Assembly: GCA_025922715.1 (NCBI GenBank)
Contig: JAICHH010000047.1
Location: forward strand, 1-12,537
Direction of reading: 5' to 3'
From: Nitrososphaeraceae archaeon
Lineage (GTDB): Archaea; Thermoproteota; Nitrososphaeria; Nitrososphaerales; Nitrososphaeraceae
DNA length: 12,537 nucleotides
This document shows positions 1 to 6,900 of the stretch, in pieces. The notes under the pieces are model-generated. The model saw only the letters and a program-made list of their open reading frames with translations. It did not search any database and was not told the origin of the DNA. The position numbers and the translations under genes are program-made. Position 1 is the first letter of the stretch, and each line of letters opens with the position of its first letter.

Positions 1-208
1 TATATCGTGGAATCTCTCGTGTAGCTTCATCAGTTGTTCTCTTTACATTATGTAAGGTGTTGTCTAGTGTCTTGTTTATTGCATCGTGTTGTTGATTTAA
101 GGTGTTATTGTAATCTATATTTGTTCTTTCATTGAAATTGGCGTTAGTGTTGTCTGTGCTAAATTTAGTTGTATTTTTTTCATTAAGTTTTTCTTCTTTT
201 ACTGACAT
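1..208 (-). CDS. Hydrophilic Asn/Thr-rich protein, N-terminal part (runs off left edge)
   Basis: An open frame begins at ATG (complement of 206-208) and stays open to the window edge, giving 69 residues. The protein starts MSVKEEKLNEKN and is very rich in Asn, Thr, Asp and Lys, with no hydrophobic segment. Residues about 40-69 have the charged/polar spacing of an amphipathic helix or coiled coil (LNQQHDAINKTLDN, then HNVKRTTDEATREIP). I do not recognise a family. The start is supported by a TTTAAATA TATA box centred about 26 bases upstream, which implies a leaderless transcript. The frame is free of stops over its whole visible length and uses codons like the neighbouring genes, so it is probably real. 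The C-terminus and the function cannot be judged from here. Confidence 0.6.
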   Translation of the reverse strand, partial: MSVKEEKLNEKNTTKFSTDNTNANFNERTNIDYNNTLNQQHDAINKTLDNTLHNVKRTTDEATREIPRY

Positions 209-229
209 AATTACTATAAGTTACTAATG

Positions 230-237
230 TATTTAAA
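230..237 (-). promoter_or_regulatory. TATA box of the left-edge gene
   Basis: TTTAAATA on the minus strand is centred about 26 bases before the ATG at 208, the usual archaeal TATA-to-start distance for a leaderless mRNA. Confidence 0.45.
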
Positions 238-720
238 CTTAGGTAATAATATCTAATGCATAATCATATTCTGTAGATACAATGCTGGTTAGGTATTAAT
301 TCATACTCTATCATTAAATAGGTATTACCATAGTCTATTACTCTCCCATATATAAAAACAGCAGATATAATAGGATAAACTTTCTTATACTAACATTAAA
401 TAATTTGTTTAACACTACTACAATAATAATTATGAACTAATTTTATTAATATAGTAAATTATTAGATATTTGTTAATAAAAGAAAGTTTTTAATTATCTT
501 ATAATTATTTTTAAAAAATTAACTATTTAAAATTCATCTTTAAAAAATATTTATGAATGCTACTTATTTCAGATATATTTCAGTTTAATATTTCTAAATA
601 TTGAATAAAGTAATTGTAACAATAACAACAAAAACTAGAGAGGTCTTAGAATAGCCATAGTCCATAATCAACACATGATTTGTATTGGTACAGTCCAGGC
701 GATAGCTATTATTAAAATTG
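238..720. other. Non-coding AT-rich stretch
   Basis: No open frame of credible length is seen on either strand. The sequence is extremely AT-rich, with a weak tandem similarity around 292-345 (AGGTATTA occurs twice, each near a CTATTA/CTCTAT string). I see no tRNA, rRNA or CRISPR signature. Confidence 0.5.
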
Positions 721-723
721 TCT

Positions 724-1630
724 AAAAACAAAATTATCCTCAGTTATGAAATACTATACCATATATCTATATTCACCTGTTAAGGAAGAGGAATAACAAC
801 ATCTACAAACCTACTACTATACGCTTCTTGTTTGGTTTGGCTCATAGAAGGGGTAGGTTCTTTTACTCAACAATTAAACAACCCCCAATAATAATAACAA
901 TAGATAATTTGTCTCTAATCGTTAAATATTATGTTTTATGCAAATGAATACCCGTCCAAAGAAAAACTAAGATGGTTCATGATGGCCTTCTATTGTTATG
1001 ATATGTATTCCTTAGAAGGCTACTACAATTAATCAGAAATTATTAGGTAATTTATAAAGTTATATAATATATGTTGTCGTTGATATGTTAATAATGATAG
1101 AGAATCTAGATCTAATTAGATTAGAAGTTGTTGATCCAGATCCATCGCCTAATCCTGAACTTGAACCACAACCGGCGCCAGAAGAACCTCAACCCGAACC
1201 AACTTCTAAAGAAAGCTAAATATATCAAGTATATTTCTACCATCACAGAATTATTTTTCATTATAGTAGCGGCAGCAGTTGCAGATCACAGTTAATCATT
1301 GAAAAAATAAATAAAATTATCTCAATTATTAAATACACTATACATTCATTAAAAGTCCATACAAAGAAGTGTTCTACTTTGTTGCCATGACCCTCTTCTT
1401 TGATCTAGATATTCTTGACTTCTAATACTAAATAGATAGAGAGCTATAAAGATTAATTCTAGTAATAAAAACAAAATGATCTCTAATTATTAAATATTAT
1501 ATTGGACATATATTTATGCTAATCTGTCGATAATATATCCATTAGCAGCCATAGCCTTGCTCTTCTATATCTCTTTGCTCCATCATAGGAGTGGTAGGGC
1601 TATGACAATTAAATTATTAAATATCCTATA
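724..1630. repeat. Diverged dispersed repeat: AT motif plus stem-loop units
   Basis: An AT-rich motif recurs at about 724-757, 904-933, 1311-1342 and 1468-1502, with a weaker copy at 1605-1630. Compare AAAATTATCCTCAGTTATG, AATTTGTCTCTAATCGTTAA, AAAATTATCTCAATTATTAA and AAAATGATCTCTAATTATT, most followed by AATAYTATA-like sequence. Between the copies lie inverted repeats: AACCTAC/GTAGGTT (808-814 and 853-859), GCCTTCTA/TAGAAGGC (985-992 and 1013-1020) and CATAGCC/GGCTATG (1550-1556 and 1598-1604). Each is followed shortly by an ACAATTAA string (near 870, 1024 and 1605). The first and last stem-loops also share a CATAG(G/A)AG-GGTAGG block before the 3' arm. This looks like several decayed copies of one unit, either an old mobile or structured element or a duplicated small-gene region. 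Confidence 0.4.
1094..1295 (+). pseudogene. Small Pro/Glu-rich peptide with out-of-frame C-terminal membrane anchor
   Basis: ATG at 1094 opens 41 codons to TAA at 1217. The first half (MIENLDLIRLEVV) is followed by a Pro/Asp/Glu run with EPQP and PEP periodicity (residues about 15-36). One base further on (+1 frame), the sequence continues without a stop to TAA at 1293-1295 and encodes a Lys/Tyr-rich stretch (KKAKYIKYISTITE) and then a hydrophobic segment (LFFIIVAAAVADHS). This is what a single-pass C-terminal anchor after a positive flank looks like. Joining the frames around 1208-1214 would give an anchored acidic proline-rich peptide of about 66 residues. An in-frame alternative ATG lies at 1085. 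The local G+C is higher than the surroundings. It may be a decayed gene, a sequencing indel or a frameshifted gene; I recognise no family. Confidence 0.4.
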
Positions 1631-1639
1631 ATAAATATC

Positions 1640-2038
1640 ACATAATATAATTTTAACCAACATTTGATACATTAGTGTATAATATCCATACTGGTTAGAA
1701 TGTTATGATAGCTTGGTAAAGTGAATAGCCTATTTTGTAAATTGAGATATAATGGATTCATTGTGAGAAGGATCGTTATTTGAATTTTGAAAATGATTAT
1801 TAATAATAAATTGTTATAATGTTTATCTTTATTTGAATTTCATTTGATAATGTTAATTTAATCTTTTATCTTGTTATTATTAGATACAAGTATTAGCAGA
1901 TTTTAACTTATTTAATCCCAAAAGAACTTTTCAAAGTCTATTATAATCTTTTTTGTGAGTATGCAAACGTAAGATAGTCAACGATATAAACAATTTTGTG
2001 TTTCAAAAAAATATTTTAAATTATGATATTTTGATATA
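1640..2038. other. Non-coding AT-rich stretch before the PPOX gene
   Basis: No credible open frame, RNA gene or strong dyad was seen. It holds only homopolymeric A/T runs up to the TATA box of the next gene. Confidence 0.5.
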
Positions 2039-2039
2039 A

Positions 2040-2049
2040 TTTATAATAT
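2040..2049 (+). promoter_or_regulatory. TATA box of the PPOX gene
   Basis: TTTATAATAT is centred about 27 bases before the ATG at 2071, so transcription probably begins at or next to the start codon. Confidence 0.5.
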
Positions 2050-2070
2050 TCAACCTGATTAATAATACTA

Positions 2071-2505
2071 ATGCCAGAAATGACTCAAGATGAAACCAGA
2101 AGTTTTCTTTTGCAAGGAACTTTTACTGGGAAACTCGGAACAACCAACAAGAATGGAAGTCCACATATAGTTCCAATATGGTTTACCTTAGATGATGAGG
2201 ATAATATCATATTTAATACAGGTGGCAAATCAGTAAAAGCACAAAATATTCGGCGTGACAATCGAGTTCGATTATGTGTAGATAACCAAATTCCTCTTTA
2301 CTCATTTGTTACTGTTGATGGTATTGCAAAAATAATTAGTGATAAGCCAACTGAAATTTTTAAATGGGCTAAAATTATAGCAGCAAGATATATGGGTTAC
2401 GATAAAGCAGAAGAGTATGGCAAGAGAAATAGTTCAGAAGGGGAACTACTTTTGAAAATAGAACCAACACGAATTATTGGTCAAAAAGATCTAGCAGGAT
2501 TGTAA
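2071..2505 (+). CDS. PPOX-class (pyridoxamine 5'-phosphate oxidase-like) F420/flavin-dependent protein
   Basis: This 144-residue protein has the split-barrel fold signature of the PPOX/Rv1155-type family. It shows FLLQGTFTGKLGTTNKNGSPHI (residues 12-33), then VPIWFTLDD (34-42), IIFNTGGKSVKAQNIRRDNRV (46-66), LCVDNQIPLYSFVTVDGIAKI (68-88) and a C-terminal LLKIEPTRIIG strand. The length is normal for the family. Members bind F420 or FMN at the dimer interface and reduce small or aromatic substrates in the cytoplasm; thaumarchaea make F420, so that cofactor is likely, but the substrate is unknown. The T/S-V-K-x-x-N-I/L-R-R-D segment is the usual phosphate-contact region. ATG at 2071 fits the TATA spacing, and Met4 (2080) is an alternative start. 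It is monocistronic, with a T5 run at 2516-2520 after the stop. Confidence 0.85.
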   Translation: MPEMTQDETRSFLLQGTFTGKLGTTNKNGSPHIVPIWFTLDDEDNIIFNTGGKSVKAQNIRRDNRVRLCVDNQIPLYSFVTVDGIAKIISDKPTEIFKWAKIIAARYMGYDKAEEYGKRNSSEGELLLKIEPTRIIGQKDLAGL

Positions 2506-3017
2506 TTCCACTCACTTTTTCATAAAGAATTTATTTATTTATCTATCCTAATTATATGTTAAAAAATATTTCACAAGTCATTGATATTATAGAGATTCTG
2601 AGGACATCTAATTCTCCTTGTGGCAATCAGGTAACGTAATATTTTAAGTTTTTGATTTTTTTCTTTCAACTTTTTAAATAAGGTTTAATTTGGAGAGATT
2701 TTAAGATACTAAGAAACAAAAGGTGTTCAGGATTAGAATAGGCTACTGATTTGACACAATTTTATATTCAGAAATACGGTTATAACTATTTATTGGTAAA
2801 AAATGATTTCTACGTTTTCTTCTAACTATATTATATGACCTTTTCAAAGTTGTTTTGATAACCTCCCTCTAAATCATGTTCATCACTAATTAGATATCCT
2901 AATGCTCATTCTCACGATCAAGTTGTCTCCATTTATCTGATATATGCCACAGTCAACTTCATTAGCTCAAATTAGGGATGTCAAAAATGTAACCGTAGTA
3001 ATCTTTCTATCATATTA
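2506..3017. other. Gap with possible gene debris
   Basis: There is no full gene. Two short coding-like stretches are visible. ATG 2556 to TAA 2637-2639 (27 codons) begins MLKNISQVIDIIEILRTS. An open stretch at about 2740-2822 reads ATDLTQFYIQKYGYNYLLVKN. Neither is long enough to assign and each ends at a stop, so they may be remnants of a lost gene. Confidence 0.25.
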
Positions 3018-3263
3018 ATGGCAGAGGTAAAACAAAAATGGTACGCTATACCTGTTGGAAGAAGAGTTATGATGTATCCTCCAACATATGGTACAAGAAC
3101 CAAAATTGAAGTTCTTGTTTCTATATAGAAATTTTGGCTAGAAATGTGATTGGTCTATTCCAAAGTTTAGGTTAAAAAGATCATTGATGCTGTTAAAGTT
3201 AAATATAGAAATATAGATAAAAAGGATAAAAAAGAAATTAGAAATATTGAATTAATTAATTAA
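3018..3263 (+). pseudogene. Unidentified decayed coding remnant
   Basis: ATG at 3018 opens 36 codons to TAG at 3126. The peptide contains WYAIPVGRRVMMYPPTYG, and the VMxYPPTYG string faintly resembles the conserved PPTYGMY segment of class II aminotransferases such as HisC. The same frame continues past TAG 3126, TGA 3147 and TAG 3168 into a Lys-rich stretch (VKKIIDAVKVKYRNIDKKD) and ends at TAA 3261. Upstream the frame is also open (GCQKCNRSNLSIIL before the ATG). Three stops in one frame with protein-like composition on both sides suggest a dead gene. The HisC resemblance is weak and should not be used as a name. Confidence 0.3.
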
Positions 3264-3343
3264 TTAGTAAACTTAATTCATATTACTTATTTTATTTAGA
3301 ATTTCCTATTCTGCAAATTACAATAAACTATAATGGTTATTTA

Positions 3344-3352
3344 TTTATAAAA
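3344..3352 (+). promoter_or_regulatory. TATA box of the PAC2-family gene
   Basis: TTTATAAAA is centred about 32 bases before ATG 3380, giving a predicted leader of only about six bases. Confidence 0.5.
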
Positions 3353-3379
3353 CTTATTAACAAAAGAGAAGTATATAGT

Positions 3380-4213
3380 ATGGTTTCAATAAACAGAATA
3401 ATCAGAACATCATCGGCGAAAATAAAAAATTTAGATAAACCAACACTCATTGCAGGATTTCCAGGTCCTGGCTTAGTGGGATCAATAAGCACTAACTATA
3501 TTATTGATACTTTAAAAATGCATCAAATCGCATGTATTGAATCTGAGTATATTGCTCCTAGCGTTATCTATATTGGTGGAAAGTTAAGGCATCCATTTCG
3601 ATTATATGCAAATGAAGAAGGAAATATTTGTGTTATAGTATGCGAAGCACCGCTGATGATAAAAGGTATTCCTTTAGTCATGGACATATTAATGAAATGG
3701 TCACTAGAAAATAATATCAGAGAAGTGATTGTATTAGATGGTATTCCCCTTAGGAGCATTCCGAAAGAAGGAAGACAGTCTTTAGTATTACATGATGATG
3801 GTCTGTATAAAGGAAAAAGAAGAGAACATAATAATCAAGAGGATAATGATGAATTAGATAAAATTAAAGATAATAGTAACCTTGACAAAAAGGCTATCGA
3901 AAATTCTACAAATTACACCTATACTGCATATATAGGTGGAATTACTGGAGGATTATTATCTTCATGTTTATCATATGGTATTTCATGTACTGCTATTCTT
4001 GTGCCTGCACCAACTGGCTTTCCTGATCCTGAAGGTGCAGCTCTTTTAATTGACTCTTTTAATAAAATAACACATAATGACAAATTAAAAATTGATGCAA
4101 CGGAACTTAAAGAACAAGGAAAAAACATAAGGCAACAATTAGAGAAAATAATGCAATCAGTAGCAGAACAAAAACAACAAGCATCTGCTGAGGACAAATT
4201 AATGTATGGTTAA
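3380..4213 (+). CDS. PAC2-family protein, PbaB/proteasome assembly chaperone-like
   Basis: This 277-residue protein matches archaeal PAC2 (DUF75/COG2047-type) proteins. Visible landmarks are LIAGFPGPGLVGSIS (residues 23-37), YIGGKLRHPFRLY (64-76), a VIVLDGIPLR strand-turn (116-125), YIGGITGGLLSS (184-195) and the conserved APTGFPDPEGAALLIDSF block (210-227). Between the two halves lies a highly charged, Asn-rich insertion (about 143-178), probably a disordered loop. Residues about 235-270 form a Lys/Glu/Gln-rich helix. The protein ends Leu-Met-Tyr-Gly, so the last three residues (Met-Tyr-Gly) fit the hydrophobic-Tyr-X motif with which proteasome activators and Pba chaperones dock into the 20S alpha ring. 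The likely role is cytoplasmic assembly or capping of the archaeal proteasome; this is inferred. It is transcribed alone. Confidence 0.85.
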   Translation: MVSINRIIRTSSAKIKNLDKPTLIAGFPGPGLVGSISTNYIIDTLKMHQIACIESEYIAPSVIYIGGKLRHPFRLYANEEGNICVIVCEAPLMIKGIPLVMDILMKWSLENNIREVIVLDGIPLRSIPKEGRQSLVLHDDGLYKGKRREHNNQEDNDELDKIKDNSNLDKKAIENSTNYTYTAYIGGITGGLLSSCLSYGISCTAILVPAPTGFPDPEGAALLIDSFNKITHNDKLKIDATELKEQGKNIRQQLEKIMQSVAEQKQQASAEDKLMYG

Positions 4214-4217
4214 AGAC

Positions 4218-4261
4218 CTTTTATCTCTAACACCTTTTCATAGGTACTGGTAAGATAAAAG
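4218..4261 (+). terminator. Inverted repeat just after the PAC2 gene, possible 3' hairpin
   Basis: CTTTTATCT (4218-4226) and AGATAAAAG (4253-4261) are perfect 9-base arms around a 26-base loop, starting four bases after the stop codon. A T-rich stretch follows (TTGTTTTAAATA). It may form the 3' end of the mRNA or act as a terminator for the convergent genes on either side. Confidence 0.35.
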
Positions 4262-4433
4262 AAAATTGTTTTAAATACTTGTTAGAGAATTATCTTTGGT
4301 TTTCAGGATATACAAAAGGAACAAGATGATATCAACAAATGAGATAAATTCCTTTTTTATCATTTATATAAATTTGAATTTATTATTATCTTACCTAGCC
4401 TTGTTGCAAAATATTATTTCAAATAAATTATAG

Positions 4434-4670
4434 TCATATCTCTATCTGTTCTCGTTCAAAATATTCTGATAAGGCATCAAACATTCTAGCAAAATCGCGA
4501 ATATCTACTTTCATAACCATTGAATCCTCTATAAAACTATTATGTAAATGTAAATGGAATTCTCCTTCTTTTTCTATCAATAACATATCAATATCATTTT
4601 CAAAATCTCCACATTCAAAAACAATATTGGGAATTTGTGGTTTTTGTTCTGTTGCTATTTTATGAATCAT
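4434..4670 (-). CDS. Small conserved-looking hypothetical protein
   Basis: This 78-residue acidic cytoplasmic protein begins MIHKIATEQKPQIPNI. It is predicted to contain beta strands (IVFECGDFENDIDMLLIE, residues 16-33; EFHLHLHNS, 37-45), then MKVDIRDFARMFDALSEYFEREQIEI, an amphipathic C-terminal helix. There are no membrane segments and no metal-ligand pairs; the HLHLH string is suggestive but isolated. Length, sharp boundaries and a TATA-like ATATATTT about 29 bases upstream of the ATG support a real gene. It is convergent with the PAC2 gene and stands alone. I do not recognise the family. Upstream on the same strand an 18-codon open stretch ends in YPLISEIDKYMDEGIV and stop, 9 bases before this ATG, possibly a remnant of another gene. 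Confidence 0.65.
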   Translation of the reverse strand: MIHKIATEQKPQIPNIVFECGDFENDIDMLLIEKEGEFHLHLHNSFIEDSMVMKVDIRDFARMFDALSEYFEREQIEI

Positions 4671-4695
4671 AATCTACTATACAATACCTTCATCC

Positions 4696-4703
4696 ATATA
4701 TTT
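4696..4703 (-). promoter_or_regulatory. TATA-like box of the 78-residue hypothetical gene
   Basis: The ATATATTT stretch (plus strand) reads AAATATAT on the minus strand and is centred about 29 bases before the ATG at 4670. It is weak but correctly placed. Confidence 0.3.
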
Positions 4704-4986
4704 GTCTATTTCTGAGATTAATGGATAAAAGATTCAGACTATTACACATATATCTTCAAATGGATATGGTAGATGTTAGTCTATTGTTTTCATGACAGAT
4801 AGGGATTACTTTACAAATTTGTAGAGTAACAGAATTTCTTGAATTATTTTTTTTATCATTGCTTTAATATGACATAGCTTTGTCTTATTTTAATTTGCAA
4901 ATATTACTTACCGAAATGGCTTGTTGAAAATTGATTCCAAAGGGGAAGAAAAAATACTGCAATAGTTTTTACAAATACTATAATTA
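4704..4986. other. Intergenic region upstream of the Lrp-GAF gene
   Basis: No gene was seen other than the 18-codon minus-strand remnant noted with the neighbouring hypothetical. The rest is AT-rich sequence with a T8 run near 4848-4856. Confidence 0.4.
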
Positions 4987-5000
4987 TTTCCGAATCAGAA
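4987..5000. promoter_or_regulatory. Candidate operator dyad, copy 1 (Lrp-GAF promoter)
   Basis: TTTCCGAATCAGAA is a near-palindrome around TTCYGA-A-TCRGAA. It sits directly upstream of the TATA-like box of the Lrp-GAF gene, at the position of the BRE element. The identical 14-mer occurs at 7355-7368, in both places after a TATAATT string. Lrp/AsnC proteins usually bind such dyads and often their own promoter, so autoregulation is inferred. Confidence 0.45.
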
Positions 5001-5002
5001 TA

Positions 5003-5012
5003 TTTGTATAAG
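5003..5012 (+). promoter_or_regulatory. TATA box of the Lrp-GAF gene
   Basis: TTTGTATAAG is centred about 22 bases before TTG 5030 and 31 bases before TTG 5039. The spacing favours transcription starting near 5033-5036 and translation at 5039. Confidence 0.4.
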
Positions 5013-5029
5013 CAAAAAAAGAATAACTA

Positions 5030-6034
5030 TTGATTTGCTTGCTAGATGAAATTGATAAAGTTATCCTTCATGAACTAGGAAAAAATGCTCGAATTTCCGC
5101 ATATCAGATAGCACATATTCTTCATGAAATGGATTATAAGATAACAGATCGAGCAATAAGACAGAGATTGAAAAGGTTAGAGAATAGAAATGTGATATTA
5201 GGATATTGTGCAATTCTTAATCCTGAACTAGTATCACAAAAAATAAATCGTACTATTTTATTAAAATTCAAATATACATCACTTTCAACTAATTTAATTA
5301 ATGGATTAATTAATTATTCAAAAGACGCACCATTTTGTGTTTTTTCGGCAAAAGCCAGCGGAGACTATGACTGGATTTTTCATTTTGTCTTTGATACAAT
5401 AGAACAATATGAACTTGAAAGCAGTAATTTCTTACAAAGATTTGCAGAAATTATTATGGACTATCGTTCTTATGAAACCAAGACATTCAAACTATCCCCC
5501 TATTCTTTTCTTAATGATAGTAAACTTACTGAAAGAAAAATACTTGTCTATAAAATTCTTGAATCTATTGAAAAAACACAATTTTTACAAGATAAGCTAC
5601 AGTTGATTGTAGATGGATTAGTCAAATTTTTTGATGCAAAATTTGCAAGGATTTGGTTATTGGATAAAGATGAACAACATTTAATTTTAAAGTTTAGTGC
5701 TGGAAAATATAAAAATATTAGCGGAGAATTCTCAAGAATATCTATTGATTCTTTAAAAATTGGTTATATAGCTAAAAGTGGTAAGCCAATTATTAGTAAT
5801 GATGTGGTAAATGATCCACGAATAAAATATCCTGAATGGGCAAAAAAAGAAAAACTTGAATCTTTTGCTGGTTATCCTTTAAAACATAAAGGAAAGATAA
5901 TAGGAGTTCTTGCTATGTTTAGCAAAAAAAGACTAAATATAGGTGATTTTGAACTATTGGGAGTTTTCTCTGACAGGGTATCAATAGAATTATCTACACA
6001 TTTTGATGCTCAGGAATACCTACAAATAAAATAA
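5030..6034 (+). CDS. Lrp/AsnC-type transcription regulator fused to a C-terminal GAF domain
   Basis: This is a 334-residue fusion. Residues 5-66 are an Lrp/AsnC winged HTH (LDEIDKVILHELGKNARISA, then a recognition helix with RAIRQRLKRLENRNVILGY). Residues about 73-158 resemble a RAM/Lrp effector domain (ILLKFKYTSLS; VFSAKASGDYDWIFHFVF). Residues about 170-325 are a GAF domain: FFDAKFARIWLLDKDEQHLIL (200-220), GYIAKSGKPIISNDVVNDPR (245-264), SFAGYPLKHKGKIIGVLAMFS (278-298). Ordinary Lrp proteins are about 150 residues, so the GAF half is an addition that may sense a small ligand or redox state. No ATG exists in this part of the frame. Coordinates give the longest frame from TTG 5030, but TTG 5039 fits the TATA spacing and the usual Lrp start (M-L-D-E-I-D) better. 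A dyad just upstream suggests autoregulation. Confidence 0.85.
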   Translation: MICLLDEIDKVILHELGKNARISAYQIAHILHEMDYKITDRAIRQRLKRLENRNVILGYCAILNPELVSQKINRTILLKFKYTSLSTNLINGLINYSKDAPFCVFSAKASGDYDWIFHFVFDTIEQYELESSNFLQRFAEIIMDYRSYETKTFKLSPYSFLNDSKLTERKILVYKILESIEKTQFLQDKLQLIVDGLVKFFDAKFARIWLLDKDEQHLILKFSAGKYKNISGEFSRISIDSLKIGYIAKSGKPIISNDVVNDPRIKYPEWAKKEKLESFAGYPLKHKGKIIGVLAMFSKKRLNIGDFELLGVFSDRVSIELSTHFDAQEYLQIK

Positions 6035-6200
6035 TTTGTAATTAGTAAGGAAATATTTGTTGCAGCTTCACATTTTAATGGAGAGATATTAAAATATGTT
6101 AGAGATTAAGTAATTTTCCTATTTAAGTAAACGATTCTGGTTTCTGCTGTTGTTCTGAAATAAATGATAGTTTGTTTTAAATTTATTGTTATATAATGAG

Positions 6201-6217
6201 TTCAATTTTCAATTGAA
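6201..6217. terminator. Short hairpin between convergent genes
   Basis: TTCAATT and AATTGAA flank a three-base loop, between the end of the Lrp-GAF gene and the end of the minus-strand operon. A T6 run (TATATTTTTTG) follows on the plus strand. It may be a bidirectional terminator. Confidence 0.3.
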
Positions 6218-6278
6218 TAAAGTTTAAAGTATATTTTTTGTTTTCAACAAGAAAAATTAGTTATTATTATGATATAGG

Positions 6279-6875
6279 CTAAATATTGCGACATTCAGCT
6301 AATTTTATTCCAACATTATATTTAACAATATTTTTGATACCGTTTTGCATAAAATCTTTTGACTCTGCTGAAATTACCTTTCCTTCTTCACTACTAATGT
6401 ACTTATTTGGTCCTAATCCTAAACTTCCTTTTACTGATAATGTTGGATAAAAGTCACTTACTGTCAGATCATTTACTATTTCCTGAAGTTTATTCGTTGA
6501 TAATGTTGCTTTTATTATATATTTATCAAATGCTGGATTGCCCGAAACTTTTTGTATTGATATTATGTTTCTAATATCATATTGTCTTATGAAATCATCT
6601 ACACTCTCTTTAAATCCGCTAAAGACTATTGGTAAACTTGCATCACTCTGTTCAATCATGTTTAATTGCATTTGTTTGACATTAATTTCATTTTCAGCTC
6701 TGAGAATTTTATGCTTTTCATGTGAAGAATCTAATAACTCATAACATTTTCCATCAATATTTACATTTACATGTTTTTCTGGATAATAACTAAATGCAAG
6801 TAAAAAGCCTACTATTCCAACTGCTACTAATGCTAATATTCCAGGAAATGCAAGTTTATATAAATTTAAAGCCAT
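6279..6875 (-). CDS. Membrane-anchored hypothetical protein
   Basis: This 198-residue protein has one N-terminal hydrophobic helix (residues about 8-30, LAFPGILALVAVGIVGFLLAF), with MALNLYK before it and YYPEKHVNVNIDGKCYELLD after it. No clear cleavage site is seen, so it is probably a signal-anchored protein with the bulk outside the cell. The soluble part is mixed alpha/beta: a charged helix (HEKHKILRAENEINVKQ), a PIVFSGFKESVDDFIRQY segment, and a possible repeated strand-helix pattern (IISIQKVSGNPAFDKYIIKA). There are two cysteines, near the anchor and near the C-terminus (ECRNI). I recognise no family. It is the second gene of an operon, 25 bases after the 107-residue gene, with a purine-rich AAGGATGA about nine bases before its ATG. 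Confidence 0.7.
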   Translation of the reverse strand: MALNLYKLAFPGILALVAVGIVGFLLAFSYYPEKHVNVNIDGKCYELLDSSHEKHKILRAENEINVKQMQLNMIEQSDASLPIVFSGFKESVDDFIRQYDIRNIISIQKVSGNPAFDKYIIKATLSTNKLQEIVNDLTVSDFYPTLSVKGSLGLGPNKYISSEEGKVISAESKDFMQNGIKNIVKYNVGIKLAECRNI

Positions 6876-6884
6876 TTCTTTTAT

Positions 6885-6892
6885 TCATCCTT
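6885..6892 (-). promoter_or_regulatory. Possible ribosome binding site of the internal operon gene
   Basis: AAGGATGA lies nine bases upstream of ATG 6875, inside the 25-base gap between two co-directional genes. An SD-like site is expected here, unlike at the leaderless first genes. Confidence 0.35.
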
Positions 6893-6900
6893 CTTACCTG

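Noticed and set aside
238..2038. Possible CRISPR array, because repeated motifs are spaced over about 900 bases.
   Set aside because: The copies are diverged, unevenly spaced (about 150-400 bases) and have no constant repeat length or cas genes nearby.
3568..4197. Minus-strand open frames of 63 and 92 codons within the PAC2 gene.
   Set aside because: They lie antisense to a well-supported gene and have no promoter, family motifs or start context.
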